Positions 31,794 through 43,984 of a DNA stretch of 64,000 nt are shown here, piece by piece. How positions within the stretch are numbered: the stretch's first letter is position 1; the number at the start of each line of letters is the position of its first letter. Both the position numbers and the translations under genes were made by a program. Origin of the DNA: Muscardinus avellanarius (taxonomy: Eukaryota > Chordata > Mammalia > Rodentia > Gliridae); the NCBI GenBank assembly GCA_963383645.1, contig OY726563.1, positions 41,930,331 to 41,994,330 on the forward strand, written 5' to 3'. The notes beneath the pieces were generated by a model, which saw nothing but the letters and a program-made list of their open reading frames with translations, was not told the DNA's origin and did not search any database.

Positions 31794-32156
31794 AACCACA
31801 CACGTATCAATACTGTGTTTATTGTTATTAATACTGAATTGTTTAGATAAAGTTTTGGTATTATTACTCTCTACCCTAAGTTCTTCAGTATGTATTTATC
31901 CTAAGAATAAATAAAAAATAATTTTCTTCAATAACAATTCTACAGTGATTCTTGTTCTAATTTATAGTCCATGTAGGATATAAATAGTATTAATTTGTAA
32001 TGTCTGTTTAGTTTCCTTTAATCTGGAATGGTTCTTAATTTTTCTTTGTACTCATGGCACATTTTTTGAAGAGGAAAAACGAGAATGGTTTGCAGAATGT
32101 ATGTCAATTTGGACTTCTTCATATATTTATTCCTATATATTAGGACTCTTTTTTTG

Positions 32157-32362
32157 TGTGTGTGGTACTAGGGGTGGAACCCAGAGGCTTTCTACCTCTG
32201 GGCTATATTCCCAGACCTATTTTCTATTTTATTTAGAAACAGGGTCTCACTAAGTTGCTGAGAGCCTCACTAAGTAGCTGAGGTGGCTTCGAACCCATGC
32301 GATCCTCCTGTCTCAGCCTCCCAAGCGTGGGGATTACAAGCTTGCACCACCACGCCCGGCTA
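32157..32362 (-). mobile_element. B1-ID SINE
   Basis: Reverse dimer flanked by TAGGACTCT copies. Confidence 0.95.
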
Positions 32363-32765
32363 GGACTCTATTTTTTTCTCAGTGTTTCTTGGTGCCTATT
32401 CATGTCATGTAGTGTGCTAGGTGTCAGGGGTCTAAGACTACTAATGAGAGACAAGATTTCAGCCTTGAGTTAGAGATTCAGACCACTGAATTAATGTGAT
32501 AAGAACAATTCTAAATACGATAACAGATTAAGTGCAAAGTGGGTGAGAAAGTTGTCTGAGGGTATTATTGGGAAAGGAAGATAATTATATTGGGAAAACC
32601 CTTCTTTCCTGTTCTTTGGCAACAACTTCCCAGAATAAAATGCTTTTGGGTTTTCTATGTGTCACATCTATTATCACATCATCCTAAGGCTTTTATTTTA
32701 TTAACAGAGAGCATGAATATGATCATTTCCTTATTACTAGTTATAACTCTTATTTTATTTTTAAG

Positions 32766-32891
32766 AATCTGAACTAGAGGATGATTATCCAGAAGTGGAT
32801 CGTCCGAAGACTGGGCGTGAGAGAGGAGATGGCCCGGATGTCAAGGGGAGACGCCTACCCTTTATAGATTATACTAAAAGGCCAGAGGCAG
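32766..32891 (+). CDS. PAGE-family gene, third coding exon
   Basis: The exon lies between TATTTTTAAG (to 32765) and GTAGGT (from 32892); 126 nt, entering and leaving in phase 1. It carries the family hallmark PKTGRERGDGPDVKG, followed by LPFIDYTKRPEA. The ERGDGPDVK motif is shared by PAGE and GAGE members. This is the strongest single piece of evidence for the family. Confidence 0.9.
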
Positions 32892-33240
32892 GTAGGTTAT
32901 CCTTGAAGCATGCAAATTTTAGGGCATCTGTTTTCCACAGTATTATATTTTTAATAATATAGAGGTAATGTTACTGCTACTTAATAACAGAATTCTCTTA
33001 TAAAGACTATTTGAAATGTATCAGACCGACTTATCAGCGGAAATGGAGCCTAAGTCACAGTGAATTATAAAGTAGCTAATAATTATCAGACACTTTAGAG
33101 GTTTATCAGATACATAATATATTTCTATGAAATATGCTGAAGCACTGAAGCATGTTCTAATGCCATCTCTGGTAATTTGTGAGAATCCTTTAAATTTTAA
33201 ATCCATCTTTACTCTTAGAAAAATGGTTCAAATCAGACAC

Positions 33241-33447
33241 AATTTTTTTTGGTGGTACTAGGGGTGGAACCCAGGGGCTTTCTACCTCCGGGCTATACTC
33301 CCAGACCTATTTTAGATTTCATTTGGAAACAGGGTTTCACTAAGTTGCTTAGAGCCTCACTCAGTAGCTGAGGCTTCAAACCTATACGAGCTTCCTGTCT
33401 CAGCCTCCTAGGCATGAGGATTACAAGTGTGCACCACCACGCCCGGC
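33241..33447 (-). mobile_element. B1-ID SINE
   Basis: Reverse dimer in PAGE intron 3. Confidence 0.9.
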
Positions 33448-33736
33448 TTCAAGTAAGATATTTTAAAATAATTTTCAATTCTGATTTTTTCCCATACTCT
33501 GGTTCTATTGGATAGAATACTTAGGATACAGAGAACATCTGCTTTGCATTATTTATCATAAATTAGACTCTGGTTTGAGTCAGATTATAGTCTCTGAGTT
33601 GAGATTTCATTGCTACTAAGAAAATGAGCAAACGCTGCTTTTTTATTTGGTATGGAACTTGAATGCTTGGTGGTAGAGTCTATCAGATTCTGAATTCTTT
33701 AGTTCTTAAAGAATTATTTAATTTAATTAATGTATT

Positions 33737-33954
33737 TTTTGTTAGTACTGGAGATTGAACCAAGGGGCATTCTACCTCAAAGATATACCCCCAGCCCTAT
33801 TTTTTATTTTGAAACATAGTCTCATTAAGTTGCAGAGGGCCTCACTAAGTAGCTGAGGCTGGCTGTGCACTTGTGATGCTCCTGTCTCTGCCTCCCAAGT
33901 GCTGAGATAACAAGAGTACTGAGATTTACAAGCATGTGCCGCCATGCCCAGTGA
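33737..33954 (-). mobile_element. B1-ID SINE
   Basis: Reverse dimer with a short internal duplication near 33895-33930 (GTGCTGAGAT / GTACTGAGAT). Confidence 0.9.
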
Positions 33955-33982
33955 ATAATTTCATTTTAAATACCCCCCTACA

Positions 33983-34420
33983 ACCAGGCTTGGTGGCCCA
34001 TGCCTATAATCCTAGTACTTGGCAGGCTGAGACAGGAGGCTTGCAGATTCAAGGCCAGCCTCAATAACTTAGGCCTTCCATAGTTTAGTGAAAACCTGTT
34101 TCAAAATAAAATAATAGCCGGGTGTGGTGGCGCATGCTTGTAATCCCCGCTTGGGAGGCGGAGACAGGAGGATCGCGCTGGTTTGGAGCCAGCCTCGCTG
34201 GCTTAAGAGACCCTGTTTCCAAATAAAAAAATATAAAAAATAGGTCTGGGAGTGTAGCCAGGAGGTAGAAGGGCTTCCAGGAACCCCAGTACCACCAATA
34301 AATAAATAAACAAACAAATAAATAAATAAATAAATAAATAAATAAAATAATAAAATAATAAAAATAAGGTTGGGGGTGTAGCTCAGAAGTTAAATGCCCC
34401 TGAATTCCATCCCCACAACT
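33983..34420 (+). mobile_element. B1-ID SINE with nested variant copy in the linker
   Basis: Outer B1 33983-34116, inner dimer 34117-34299 with AAAT tail, outer ID 34365-34418. Confidence 0.9.
34300..34350 (+). repeat. (AAAT)n microsatellite
   Basis: Tail of the nested SINE at 34117-34299. Confidence 0.95.
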
Positions 34421-34885
34421 CCCTCCCACAGTCTTCCTCCCAATGTTAGCTAAAATGACAGAAGAATAAAATGGCAATAGACAGTCTAGTCTTAACTTCC
34501 TGGGGCTGTTGCAGTAGCAAGAGTGCTTATAGGTTGTTGATATTCAAGGCGAATGTGAGTAAAATGCTTATGCTGGCACCCTCTCTGCCCCACTGTCAGT
34601 CTTCTTGGAATACTATTTCCAGTAAGACTGGAGGCACTATTTAATAGAATCACCTCTACTCATATATGTTATTATAAATTTCTGCCTTGAGATAACAACT
34701 GATAGGATTTGAGATCCAGTGATCATAACACAATACTTCTATCAACTTAAATGTTTTATATGTGTTTCCATATTATTGACCATGAATTATGAGAGTTTCT
34801 AGATTTAATGAAAAAGGAAAAAGTATCTTGCATTGGTCTTCTAAATGTTTTTTTTCCCCCTGTAGTGCTAAACTATTCCATTTGA
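34421..34885. other. Intron 3 sequence, nothing recognised
   Basis: SINE-free 460 bp in the third PAGE intron. Confidence 0.5.
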
Positions 34886-34888
34886 CAT

Positions 34889-35096
34889 ATTTTTTTTGTG
34901 GGTCTGGGGATGGAACCCAGGGGCATTTGATCTCTAAGCTATACCCCTTGCCCTATGTTTTATTCTTTATTTTGAAACACGGTCTCACTAAGTTGCAGAG
35001 GGCCTCACTAAGTAGCTGAGGCTGTCCTTGAACTACGATCCTCTAGTCTCAGTCTCCCAAATGCTGGGATTACAAGCATGCACCACCACGCCCGGC
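34889..35096 (-). mobile_element. B1-ID SINE
   Basis: Reverse dimer; TTCCATTTGACAT repeated on both sides. Confidence 0.95.
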
Positions 35097-35309
35097 TTCC
35101 ATTTGACATTTATATTAAGTTTTCAGATTGATTCCAGGAATTTAATGAACATAACTAAAATGTACTTTGGGGAAAAATATAACTTGAATAACATGTTATT
35201 AAAATGAAAAAATGATAAATTACATCAGCATCTAATATAAAATAATTTTTAAAAAGCAAAATAAACTTAAGGGAAAAGGAAAGACATACGTAATAAAATA
35301 CATGTAAAA

Positions 35310-35895
35310 ATCATTAGGAGAATGGATAGACCTAGAGAAATTATGTTAAGTGAGATCAGCCAGTCTCAGAAAGTCAGTGGTCATATGTTCTCTTATATGT
35401 GTGAGCTACACAAAAAATAAGTCAACAAAAGGAATGTCAACTGCTGGGACTGGTGACACATGCCTGTAATCCCAATACTTGGGAGGCTGAGACAGGAAGA
35501 TCACAGGTTTGAGGCCAACCTCAGCAACTTAGCAAAGACCCTCAGCAACCTAGTGAGACCCTGTTTCAAAATTAAAAATATAAAAATAGCTAGGATTGTA
35601 TCTAGGAAGTAGAATGATCCTGGGTCCTATCATTAGTACAGAAAAAGGGTATTTCAGATAAATGAGAGAGACCAGTATAATTAAAGGAGGGAGATGAGGA
35701 GGGGGAAAAGGAGAACTGGTGAAGGAAGCAGTTCAGATGTTATGCTTATATATGAAGGTATCACTACAAATATCACTAGCTGTATGAAGGGGCAGTAGAG
35801 TGGGATCCAGAGGGAAACATATTTGTATCACTTTGAATTTCACTATGATGTATAATTATATTATACCAATAAAAGTATCAAAAAAGAAAAGGAAA
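35310..35895 (+). mobile_element. L1 3' end, sense
   Basis: ORF2 end and 3' UTR with AGTGAGATCAGCCAGTCTCA and the terminal block CTATGATGTATAATTATATT followed by ACCAATAAAAG. A SINE interrupts it at 35437-35645. Confidence 0.65.
35437..35645 (+). mobile_element. B1-ID SINE
   Basis: Dimer within the sense L1 3' end. Confidence 0.85.
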
Positions 35896-36089
35896 AATAA
35901 TCCAGCTAATATATAACTGATAGAGATTTCTCTTTTACAAAATATTTGAAGAGGATCCACTAGCTTACATAGTCTTGTAAAAAATATACAAAATAAAAGT
36001 ATTTATAATAAACATGAAAGACAAATACTGGGTATATTATATAATAATTTATATATCTGTATATTTGGCTTTCTAGATTTGTTTTTCTC

Positions 36090-36091
36090 CT

Positions 36092-36130
<39 letters not shown>

Positions 36131-36147
36131 TTCTTTCTTTCTTTTGT
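36090..36147 (+). repeat. (TC)n / TTTC tract
   Basis: TC dinucleotides passing into CTTT units, in the third PAGE intron. Confidence 0.95.
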
Positions 36148-36239
36148 TGGTCAGACTCTTGAAAAAATATACCTCCTTCACATTTTATGTGAGTAGGTAC
36201 ATCGATGTTTGGGACATAAATATTTACTATCATTTATCT

Positions 36240-36452
36240 TCTTTTTTGTGTAGTACTGATGATTAAACTCAGTGGCATTCTACTTATGAGTTATACCCAA
36301 GCCTTTTAAAATTTTATTTTATTTGGAAATAGAATCTCACTTAAGTTGTGGAGGGCCTTGCTTGGTTGCTGAGGCTGGCCTTGAATCTGTAATCCTGTCT
36401 CAAGCCTCCCAAGTACTAGAATTATAGGTTTTCACCATTGTGTCCAGCTTCA
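36240..36452 (-). mobile_element. B1-ID SINE
   Basis: Reverse, diverged. Confidence 0.85.
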
Positions 36453-36719
36453 TTGTATCTTCTTTTTGGATTTTTCCCTTTACTAGTATGAAGTGACACT
36501 CTTTGTCTCTTCTGATAAGTTTTGGCTTGAATTCTGATTTGTCAGATATGAGAGTAGCTAGCTCTGCTTGCTTTTGATATTCATTTCCATTGGATATCTT
36601 TTTCTGTCCTTTTCCCTTTAGCCAGTGGGTGGCTTTGCTTATAAGTTGAGTGTATTGTAAACAACATATAGTTGGATCTTGTTTCTTAATTCACTTTGCC
36701 AGACAATGTCATATTTTTT

Positions 36720-37073
36720 TTTTTTTGCGGTACTGGGGATGGAACCCAGGGGCAGTCTACCTCCGAGCTACACACCCAGTCCTATTTTTTAGTCTTTTTA
36801 TTTTTGAAACAGGGTCTCACTGAGTTGCGAAGGGCTCTGCTAAGTAGCTGAAACTGTCTGCGAACCGTGATCCTCCAGTCTCCACCTCCCAAATGCTGGG
36901 ATTACAAGCATGTGCCACCACACCTGGCTCCCCAGCCCTATTTTTATTTTTATTTTGAAACAGGGTCTCACTGACTTGCACAGGGCCTTGCTAAGTAGCT
37001 GAGGCTGTTCGCAAACCACGATCCTCCTATCTCAGTCTCCCAAATGCTGGGATTACAAGTGTGCGCCACCATG
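36720..37073 (-). mobile_element. B1-ID SINE followed by B1 unit
   Basis: 36722-36928 dimer and 36929-37073 B1 part. GACAATGTC on both sides marks one insertion site in the old L1. Confidence 0.85.
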
Positions 37074-37267
37074 CCAGACAGACAATGTCTTTTAAGTGGG
37101 GAATTGAGACCATTTACATTAAGTGTTATTATAGAGAGGTATTTGTTATTTCCTGCCACTTGATTTATATTTACTGTTCAATTTAGTTTTAGTTCTCCTT
37201 TACTTCTTATTTTAATGGGACCTGTCTCTTCTTTGGCTCTGAAATTTATTTATTTAGTCATTCATTT

Positions 37268-37862
37268 ATTCTTGTGGTCCTGAGTTAAAAACCCCCAGAC
37301 TTTTTTTTTTATTTTGAAACTAAGTTACCACATGCTATCATTGAACCTGTGATCTTCTTTTCTCAGCCTCCTAAGTGCTAGGATTATAGGTAAGTGTCAC
37401 TACACCTAGCTTTGTTTTTTTGTTTTTTTGTTTCCGGTCTGGGAATGGAACCCAGGGGCATTTGACCTCCGAGGTACACCCCCTGCCCTGTTTTTTATTC
37501 TTTATTTTGAAACAGGGTCTAAGTTGCGGAGGGCCTCACTAAGTAGCTGAGGCTGTCTGCAAACCGTGATCCTCTGTTCTCAGCTTCCCAAATGCTGGGA
37601 TTATGAGCATGCACGACCACGTCTGGCTGCTTTCTTTATTTTTAAAAATTTATTCTAATTGTTTATTTCTTTTGTTTTCTTTTTGTGTGTGTGTTGTATT
37701 GGGGATTGAACCCAGGTGCATTCTACATCCAAGGTACACCCACAGCCCTACTATTTTTATTTTTGAAACAGAATCTCGTTAGGTTCATGAGAATCTTACT
37801 ACTTGCTGTGATCCTATCTCAGCCTCCCAAGAACTGGGAGGCATATACCACCATTCCCAGCA
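37268..37862 (-). mobile_element. Three reverse B1-ID SINEs
   Basis: 37268-37411 degraded, 37412-37630 of the CATTTGACCTCC subgroup, 37683-37862 with a shortened B1. Confidence 0.8.
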
Positions 37863-38375
37863 ATTGGTTTTTTCATTGTTGTCATGAATTCTTAGATTTT
37901 ATACTTACCATGGAAATTTTTATTTTATTTTATTTTTTATTCTCTCAACTTTGAAGGACAGCTTTGCTGGACATAGAAATCTTGGTTTGACATTTGTTCA
38001 GGACTTGTTCTATATCATAGCAAGCTCTCCTGGTTTTTAGAGTTTGAGTTGAAATATTGGGAGTAATTCTTACTTGATTTCCTCTGAGTGCAGTATGATC
38101 ATTTTCTCTTGATGCTTTTAATATTCTATTCATGAAGTTTATGTTAGGAGTTTGATTATAAGGTAGTGTGGAGAGGTTCTGTTTGGAACTCTGACTGCCT
38201 CCTGAATATGGATGTCTATCACATTTCTCAGGTTTGGAAAAATATCTGATATGCCCTTTGTATCTTGAGACTTTTCTCAATGTCAGTTACTCTGAGGCTT
38301 GTTCTCTTAATGTTTCCCTAGCTTTCTTGAATGTTCTGCTTATGGTTTCTTTGTGTGTGTGTGTGGGGGGGGGCT

Positions 38376-38580
38376 GGGGTACTGGGGATTGAACCCAGGG
38401 GCATTCTACCTCTGAGCCACACTCCCAGCTCTATATTATTTATGTTTTAAATTTTGAAGCAGGGTCTCATTAAGTTGTTGAGGGCCTTGCTAAGTTGCTG
38501 AGGCTGGCCATGAACCTCTGATCCTCCTGTCTTAGACTCCCATGTACTGGGATTAATGGCATGTACCACCACTCCTGGCA
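38376..38580 (-). mobile_element. B1-ID SINE
   Basis: Reverse dimer flanked by ATGGTTTCTTT copies, in old L1 ORF1 sequence. Confidence 0.9.
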
Positions 38581-38713
38581 CATGGTTTCTTTATTGTCTT
38601 TTCTTTATTTCTAACTAAGCTTTCAAGTTAATATATCCTGTCTTGATGCCTTAGAACTGTTTTCCATGTGATCTAGTTGGTGCTACTTTCTGCTGAAAAT
38701 TTAAAATTTATTT

Positions 38714-41497
38714 TTTTATTTATTTTTTTTTTAATTTTATTTTATTGGTGCACTGTATTCATACATCATAGTGGGATACAAACTTTTGTAGACATACATG
38801 CACACATCGCCCAGTCAGCCCCCACCCGATCCCCACCCCATTCTCTCCCCATCCCTCCTTCCCATGCTTGGCTTAGTGGTTGACATCTAGTATTATAGCA
38901 ATTTATCCAAAATTAAAAATGATAATCTCACATAACAGTTTCATTTGTCTGATACCAAGTGTTTGATGATTTAAAGATAGCATTTCAATATTTCTTTTTG
39001 CTTTCTTTCTTACCAGAGAATATTTTTTTCTGTTTTTTTAGGTGAAACTATCATATATTTATATATTTATTTTTCAGAAAAAAATCTATCCTAATATGGA
39101 ATATGAATTCTAGATACCCAAAACGATCTTGAAAAAGAACAAAGCTAGCAGATATATATTTTCTGATTTCAAACCATATAAAGCTACAATAATTGAAACA
39201 GTGTAGTACTGTTCTAAAGGCAGATATATAGACCATTGGAGATAAATACAAGTCTAGAGCTAAATTCTTCCCTATATTGTCAAGTTATTTTTGACAAGGT
39301 TTCCACGAACATTTGGTGGTGGAAATAATAATCTTTTAACTAAATATTGTTGAAAAATAATAATTACATGGAAAAGAATAAAATTGGATCTTTACCTAAT
39401 CCCATATACAAGTATTAACTCAAAATAGATAAAAGACCTAAATATAAATCTTAAGACTATAAACTTTTAGGAGAAAATCTGGGTCATAAAACCTCACAAC
39501 ATTGAAATTGGCAGTGATTTCTTGGTTATGATTTCAATGGCACAGGCAACAGAAGAATATACAAACTCCCTAAAAAATAAAAGAAAATATTGTATATCCA
39601 AAGACAATGTAAACAGAGTTAACAGTTACTAATAGAATGGGATAAAATATTTCCAAATGCTATATCTGAAGGTATATTAATATTCCAACTAGAAATCCTA
39701 AAAATTAACAACAATAAAGGCAAACAATACAACTTAGAGATAGGTAAAAGACTAACATAAATAATGAATCTCCACAGATAACCAATCTTAGTTGTCTGTT
39801 GGATGGAAACTCTTGTTTCTCTGGTTCTGGTGAGTGTTACCTATTTCTTCTTTGTAGTTAATCTCTTTGAGTATTTTCTCTAGCGCTGGTTTTGAAGACA
39901 TAAATTCCTTCAGTTTCTGTTTGTCATGGAAGCTTCTTATTTCTCCATCTAATTTGATAGAAAGTTTTGCTGGATAGGAAATTTTTGGCTGGAAGTTGTT
40001 TTCTTTCAGAGTTTGGAATATGTTACTCCAAGCCCTTCTGGCTCTCATGACTTGGTTTGGGAAGTCTGGAGTGATTCTAATTGGTTTGCCTCTGAATGTC
40101 ACTTGGCCCTTTGTTTTTGTTGCCTTTAAGATTCTCTGCTTGGCTTCCACATTGGTCATTTTGACAATTATATGGCGTGGGGATCCTCTTCTCCGATCCT
40201 GTCTAAAGGGAGTTCTATAAGTTTCCTGGATCTGTGTATCAACCTCTTGCTCTATATTTGGAAAATTTTCTGCTATTACTTCCTTGAAGAGATTGTTGAT
40301 CCCTTTGGTATCACTTTCTTTTCCCTCCTCTATTCCAATTATTCTTAGGTTAGCTCTCTTAAGATGGGCCCATATTTCTTCAATGTCAGATTCCTGCTGT
40401 TGGATATTTTTTTCTAGATTAGAAACTATGCATTCATTTTTGGATTGTTCATCTTCTAAGAGCGAGATTCTGTTCTCCATGTGGTCTAATCGGTTGTTTG
40501 TGCTTTGAATTGAGGCCTTTACTTCATTAATTGCATCCTTTATCTCTTTTTGGCTCTCTCTGAGTTCTTTTCGAAGCACCTCTATTATTTCTACAGTTAT
40601 TTTCCTGATTTGATCTTCTAGAAATCTCTGATTTTCTGTTTTATCAGGTTCTGATGTTGTGGGGTTGTGCACATTCATTACTCCAGTGTTATTCCTCTTT
40701 CCCATGATTTCGGAAGTTTGTGCCTTCTCTGGGTTCTTCCCTTGGGTCACTATGGCTTCACTTAAGGTGCTCTGGATCTCGAGTCTGTATTATCTCAGAC
40801 CCCACTACTCCTTTACTGGGTTGTATCACAGAGTCTCCGACCCAGGGAGTCGCTAGAGGCTGCTTTAAACTATGGGGGGTGCCAGGTTGCACGTTCTCCT
40901 ATGGTGTGATATCTCTGCCACCACCACTCCCTCACTGGGTCAAGTCCCAGGAGGCCCAATACTGCGATTTCTCCTCTGTGGCCCGCAGTTTGACTCACTG
41001 TTCTTGAGTACGCAGATGTAGCTGTACTGGACTCGGTGAATTCACTGCTGCTGCCGCTGCCGGTGGCAATATGGCGCCTCTGCCACGCCCTCGGCCATGA
41101 GGCTGGCGTATTTTTTCTTCTCTGGTTTTGATTTCCACTCTGAATCCCTGCAGCGTGTGCTGAGCTCAGCCACTGGGAGCTTTAAATGCTGTCTGCGCCG
41201 AAAGATCCCGCCTGGCTGTTCCGCAGCGGCTCACCTGGCTTGCTGTAGCCGTCCGTTGAGTTCACCGCTGCCGCCGGCAGTATGGCGCTGCTGCCGCGTC
41301 CTCGGGCTCGTGTGTCTCCTCTGTGGCCCTGAGCTCTGTTCTCAGTCCGCTTTCTCTCTGGAGCCTGGTGGGTTTTTTGTTTTTCTGGTGATGGTGTTTT
41401 CTGGCTATGAAAGGCGCTCTTTTTGTGGTAATGGAGATTGGTTGTTAGCGGGACTCTTAAGCCCCGCTTTTCTCGGTCGCCATCTTCCCGGAAGTCC
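38714..41497 (-). mobile_element. Chimeric L1 derivative, copy A (ORF1-only)
   Basis: Read on the minus strand: a CpG-rich 5' UTR beginning GACTTCCGGGAAGATGGCGA near 41496, ORF1 (40705-39788), a decayed L1 ORF2 fragment in the opposite orientation (about 39770-39050), then an L1 3' end and an A-rich tail (38746-38714). The direct repeat TTAAAATTTATTT (38701-38713 and 41498-41510) is its target-site duplication. It sits inside an older antisense L1. Copy B at 44674-47455 has the same architecture at about 95 percent identity by eye. Confidence 0.85.
39788..40705 (-). CDS. L1 ORF1 protein, intact, copy A
   Basis: 305 codons from ATG at 40705 (MGKRNN...) to the stop at 39788. An upstream in-frame GTG would add 15 residues but is an unlikely start. 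L1 ORF1p is a trimeric RNA chaperone that coats L1 RNA. Visible regions are an N-terminal heptad-rich coiled coil (around EVLRKELRESQKEIKDAINE), an RRM-like central part (RRGSPRHIIVKMTNVEAKQR) and a C-terminal domain (SYPAKLSIKLDG). It is somewhat shorter than mouse or human ORF1p. There is no premature stop, unusual here where other L1 sequence is decayed. Confidence 0.85.
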   Translation of the reverse strand: MGKRNNTGVMNVHNPTTSEPDKTENQRFLEDQIRKITVEIIEVLRKELRESQKEIKDAINEVKASIQSTNNRLDHMENRISLLEDEQSKNECIVSNLEKNIQQQESDIEEIWAHLKRANLRIIGIEEGKESDTKGINNLFKEVIAENFPNIEQEVDTQIQETYRTPFRQDRRRGSPRHIIVKMTNVEAKQRILKATKTKGQVTFRGKPIRITPDFPNQVMRARRAWSNIFQTLKENNFQPKISYPAKLSIKLDGEIRSFHDKQKLKEFMSSKPALEKILKEINYKEEIGNTHQNQRNKSFHPTDN

Positions 41498-41656
41498 TTA
41501 AAATTTATTTGTGCCTCTCATTCCAAGGCTTTCTGTTTGTTTCCTTTTCAGAGTTTCAATCTCATTGTTGAAATGTTATTTCACATTTTATGTTATTTTT
41601 GAATTCATTCCTTAGATCTTCTTTTAGTTCTTTGATCATTTTAATAATCATCTTTT

Positions 41657-42078
41657 TTTTTTTTTGGTGGTACTGGGGATAGAACCCGTCTCCCTCCGGG
41701 CTATACTCCCAGACCTGTTTTTTAAAATATTTTTTATTTGGAAACAGGGTATCTTAAGCCAGTGCGGTTGGCTTATTTTTTTTTCTGTTTTTTGTAGGTC
41801 TGGGGATGGAACCCAGGGGCATTCTACCTCTGAGCCATAGCCCCTGCCCTATTTTTTATTCTTTATTTTGAAACTGGATCTCACTGAGTTGCAGAGGGCC
41901 TCACTAAGTAGCTTAGGCTGTCCGCGAACCATGATCCTCCAGTCTCAGCCTCCCGAATGCTGGGATTACAAGCGTGCGCCACCACACCCATCTCGAGGCT
42001 GGCTTTGAACCTGCGCGATCCTCCTGTCTCTGTCTCCCAAGCATGGGGATTACAAGCGTGTGTCATCATGCCCGGCCC
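41657..42078 (-). mobile_element. B1-ID SINE with nested copy in the B1 half
   Basis: Outer parts 41657-41774 and 41994-42078; inner dimer 41775-41992. Confidence 0.85.
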
Positions 42079-42703
42079 ATAATCATCTTTCTTAATACTG
42101 TTTTTGGAATTTCCTCCATCACTATATCAGCAGATTCAGTCATTGGGAGGCTATAAGTTTTAAAGGTGTCTTGGTATCCTGTTTCTTTATATTTTAAGAA
42201 GTCTTAGATTTGTGCATATTGTGAGATTATCTCCTCTTTTATGTGGGGGGTCATAGATCAAGTAGTTGGCAAGTTTTTATTTTTTTTTAACGAGTCCTGG
42301 GTTGGGGGCGTTTCATCTGGCCTTGATCTGATCCACAACAGATCTGATCTGCATAATCAGGATGTTAATGACAACCCCAGTACTTCTTTAAAAGGATATG
42401 GTACATGCCAGTAACAATGGTAGTTTAAGATTGATTCATATATCAACTTACACTATAAAGTAATTACTAATTACTACCATTCTGTTATTCAAGGAGAAAT
42501 GTGAGTGGGGAATAATGTAGAATAGGCTGAATAGAAATTAATGAATGTATTGTAAATTGAATTGGGAGGTGGAATAAAAAGTAAGGAAAATAGAAAAAAG
42601 AAATGAAAGTGGAGGGGAGAAGGGAAGCAGAAGTTCAAATATGGAGAGTATTATAGACATGGGGGAAGTAAGAATTGGATAGGAATGAAAAAGAAGAGTT
42701 GGA

Positions 42704-42900
42704 GCCGGGTGTGGTGGTGCACACTTGTAATCCCCGCGCTTGGGAGGCGGAGACAGGAGGATCGCGCAGTTTCAAAGCCAGCCGCGCTGGCTTAAGAGAC
42801 CCTGTTTCCAAATAAAATATAAAATAGGTCTGGGAGTGTAGCTCGGAGGTAGAAGGGCTTCCAGGAATCCCCAGTACCACCAAAAAAAAAAAAAAAAAAG
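42704..42900 (+). mobile_element. B1-ID SINE, variant ID end
   Basis: AAGAAGAGTTGGA on both sides; GGGCTTCCAGGAATCCCCAG in the ID half. Confidence 0.95.
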
Positions 42901-43984
42901 AAGAAGAGTTGGAAGGATCTGAGTAATTAAGGAAATACATAGAATTTGATAGAACTCTAACAAAACACAAATTGCAGGGGAACATTAGGAGTTCATTAGT
43001 GTTAGTTTATGTAGTTCTCATCGTATGGCTGCTCAGTATTCTTTCCAGAGATGTTGAGGCACTGTCTACCATGTGGGAGCTTCAATGATGCAGACATCTC
43101 CGTTGGGCAATCCAGTATGCTCTCAGCCCTTCCTTGCCTGGCCTCCTCCAGCTAGTGCTGTGGATGGGCAGGGATTGTTGTCTTTTTTGGAGCAGATTTC
43201 ATCCCCCAATATGGATTTGTTGTTGTATCTGGGAGTGCTGTCCAGCTTCCTGGATATTCCTGCTTCATCTGTTGTTGGATCTGGGTTGAATTGCACCTTT
43301 CACTTCAGGGAGTCCCTGACAGTGCACTGGAGGAGGTGTGTAGAATTTGTCATTTGATCCTCTATTCCTTTCTGTGCTTGGGACAAATGAGGGGAGTTTC
43401 TGCTTTCATCTGGCCTTGATCTGATCCAGATCCTCCTCCCCCAGTCAGCCACAGTTCTTATTCCAAAAGTTAGACTGTTAGTTTTAACTGGATGCTAGTT
43501 TTGTTGCAAAAAGAAGGAAAGAAAAGGAACAAGAAAACAAATAGAGAAAGAGTTCTGAAAAACAGAGCTCTGCAGGAATTCCTATTTTGCTATAGGCTGG
43601 AAACGTCCAAGCAGTCTTTTCTAGCTGTAGGTATTTCCAAGCTTTAAGTACTTTTTGCTTGGGGAATACTGAGTCTCTCAAGCTGAAGTATTCTAGGACC
43701 AATTCATGGTCAGGTTTGGTTCAGCTCTGTGGAGCCCACTTTCTTCTCAGACTGTAGATAAGTTGGTCAGTTTGTTTTTTCTCAAGCTTGGAAGGAAATT
43801 ATCTTTTGACTTGTGGGGGAACAGCTTCTCCTCCCCCAGTGAGTCACAACAAGCCCAACACTGCTGGCATCTTTTGCCTTTACTAATTCTATTCTAGAAA
43901 GCAATATTATTAGTTTTTGCTTGCTTGCTACTTCCCTGTTTCCCACTAGCTTGTTCTAAAGCCTTTTTGCCTCAGTTTGGTGCT

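Larger units (their letters stand above)
31470..32140 (+). mobile_element. Old fossil repeat, same group as 1727-1915
   Basis: GAAATGTTAAAAGAATAGTA, TTTTGCCACATTGGTTTCAT and TTAGTTTCCTTTAATCTGGA are in the order expected for one old L1-associated repeat. A SINE (31553-31690) and an AC microsatellite interrupt it. Confidence 0.4.
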
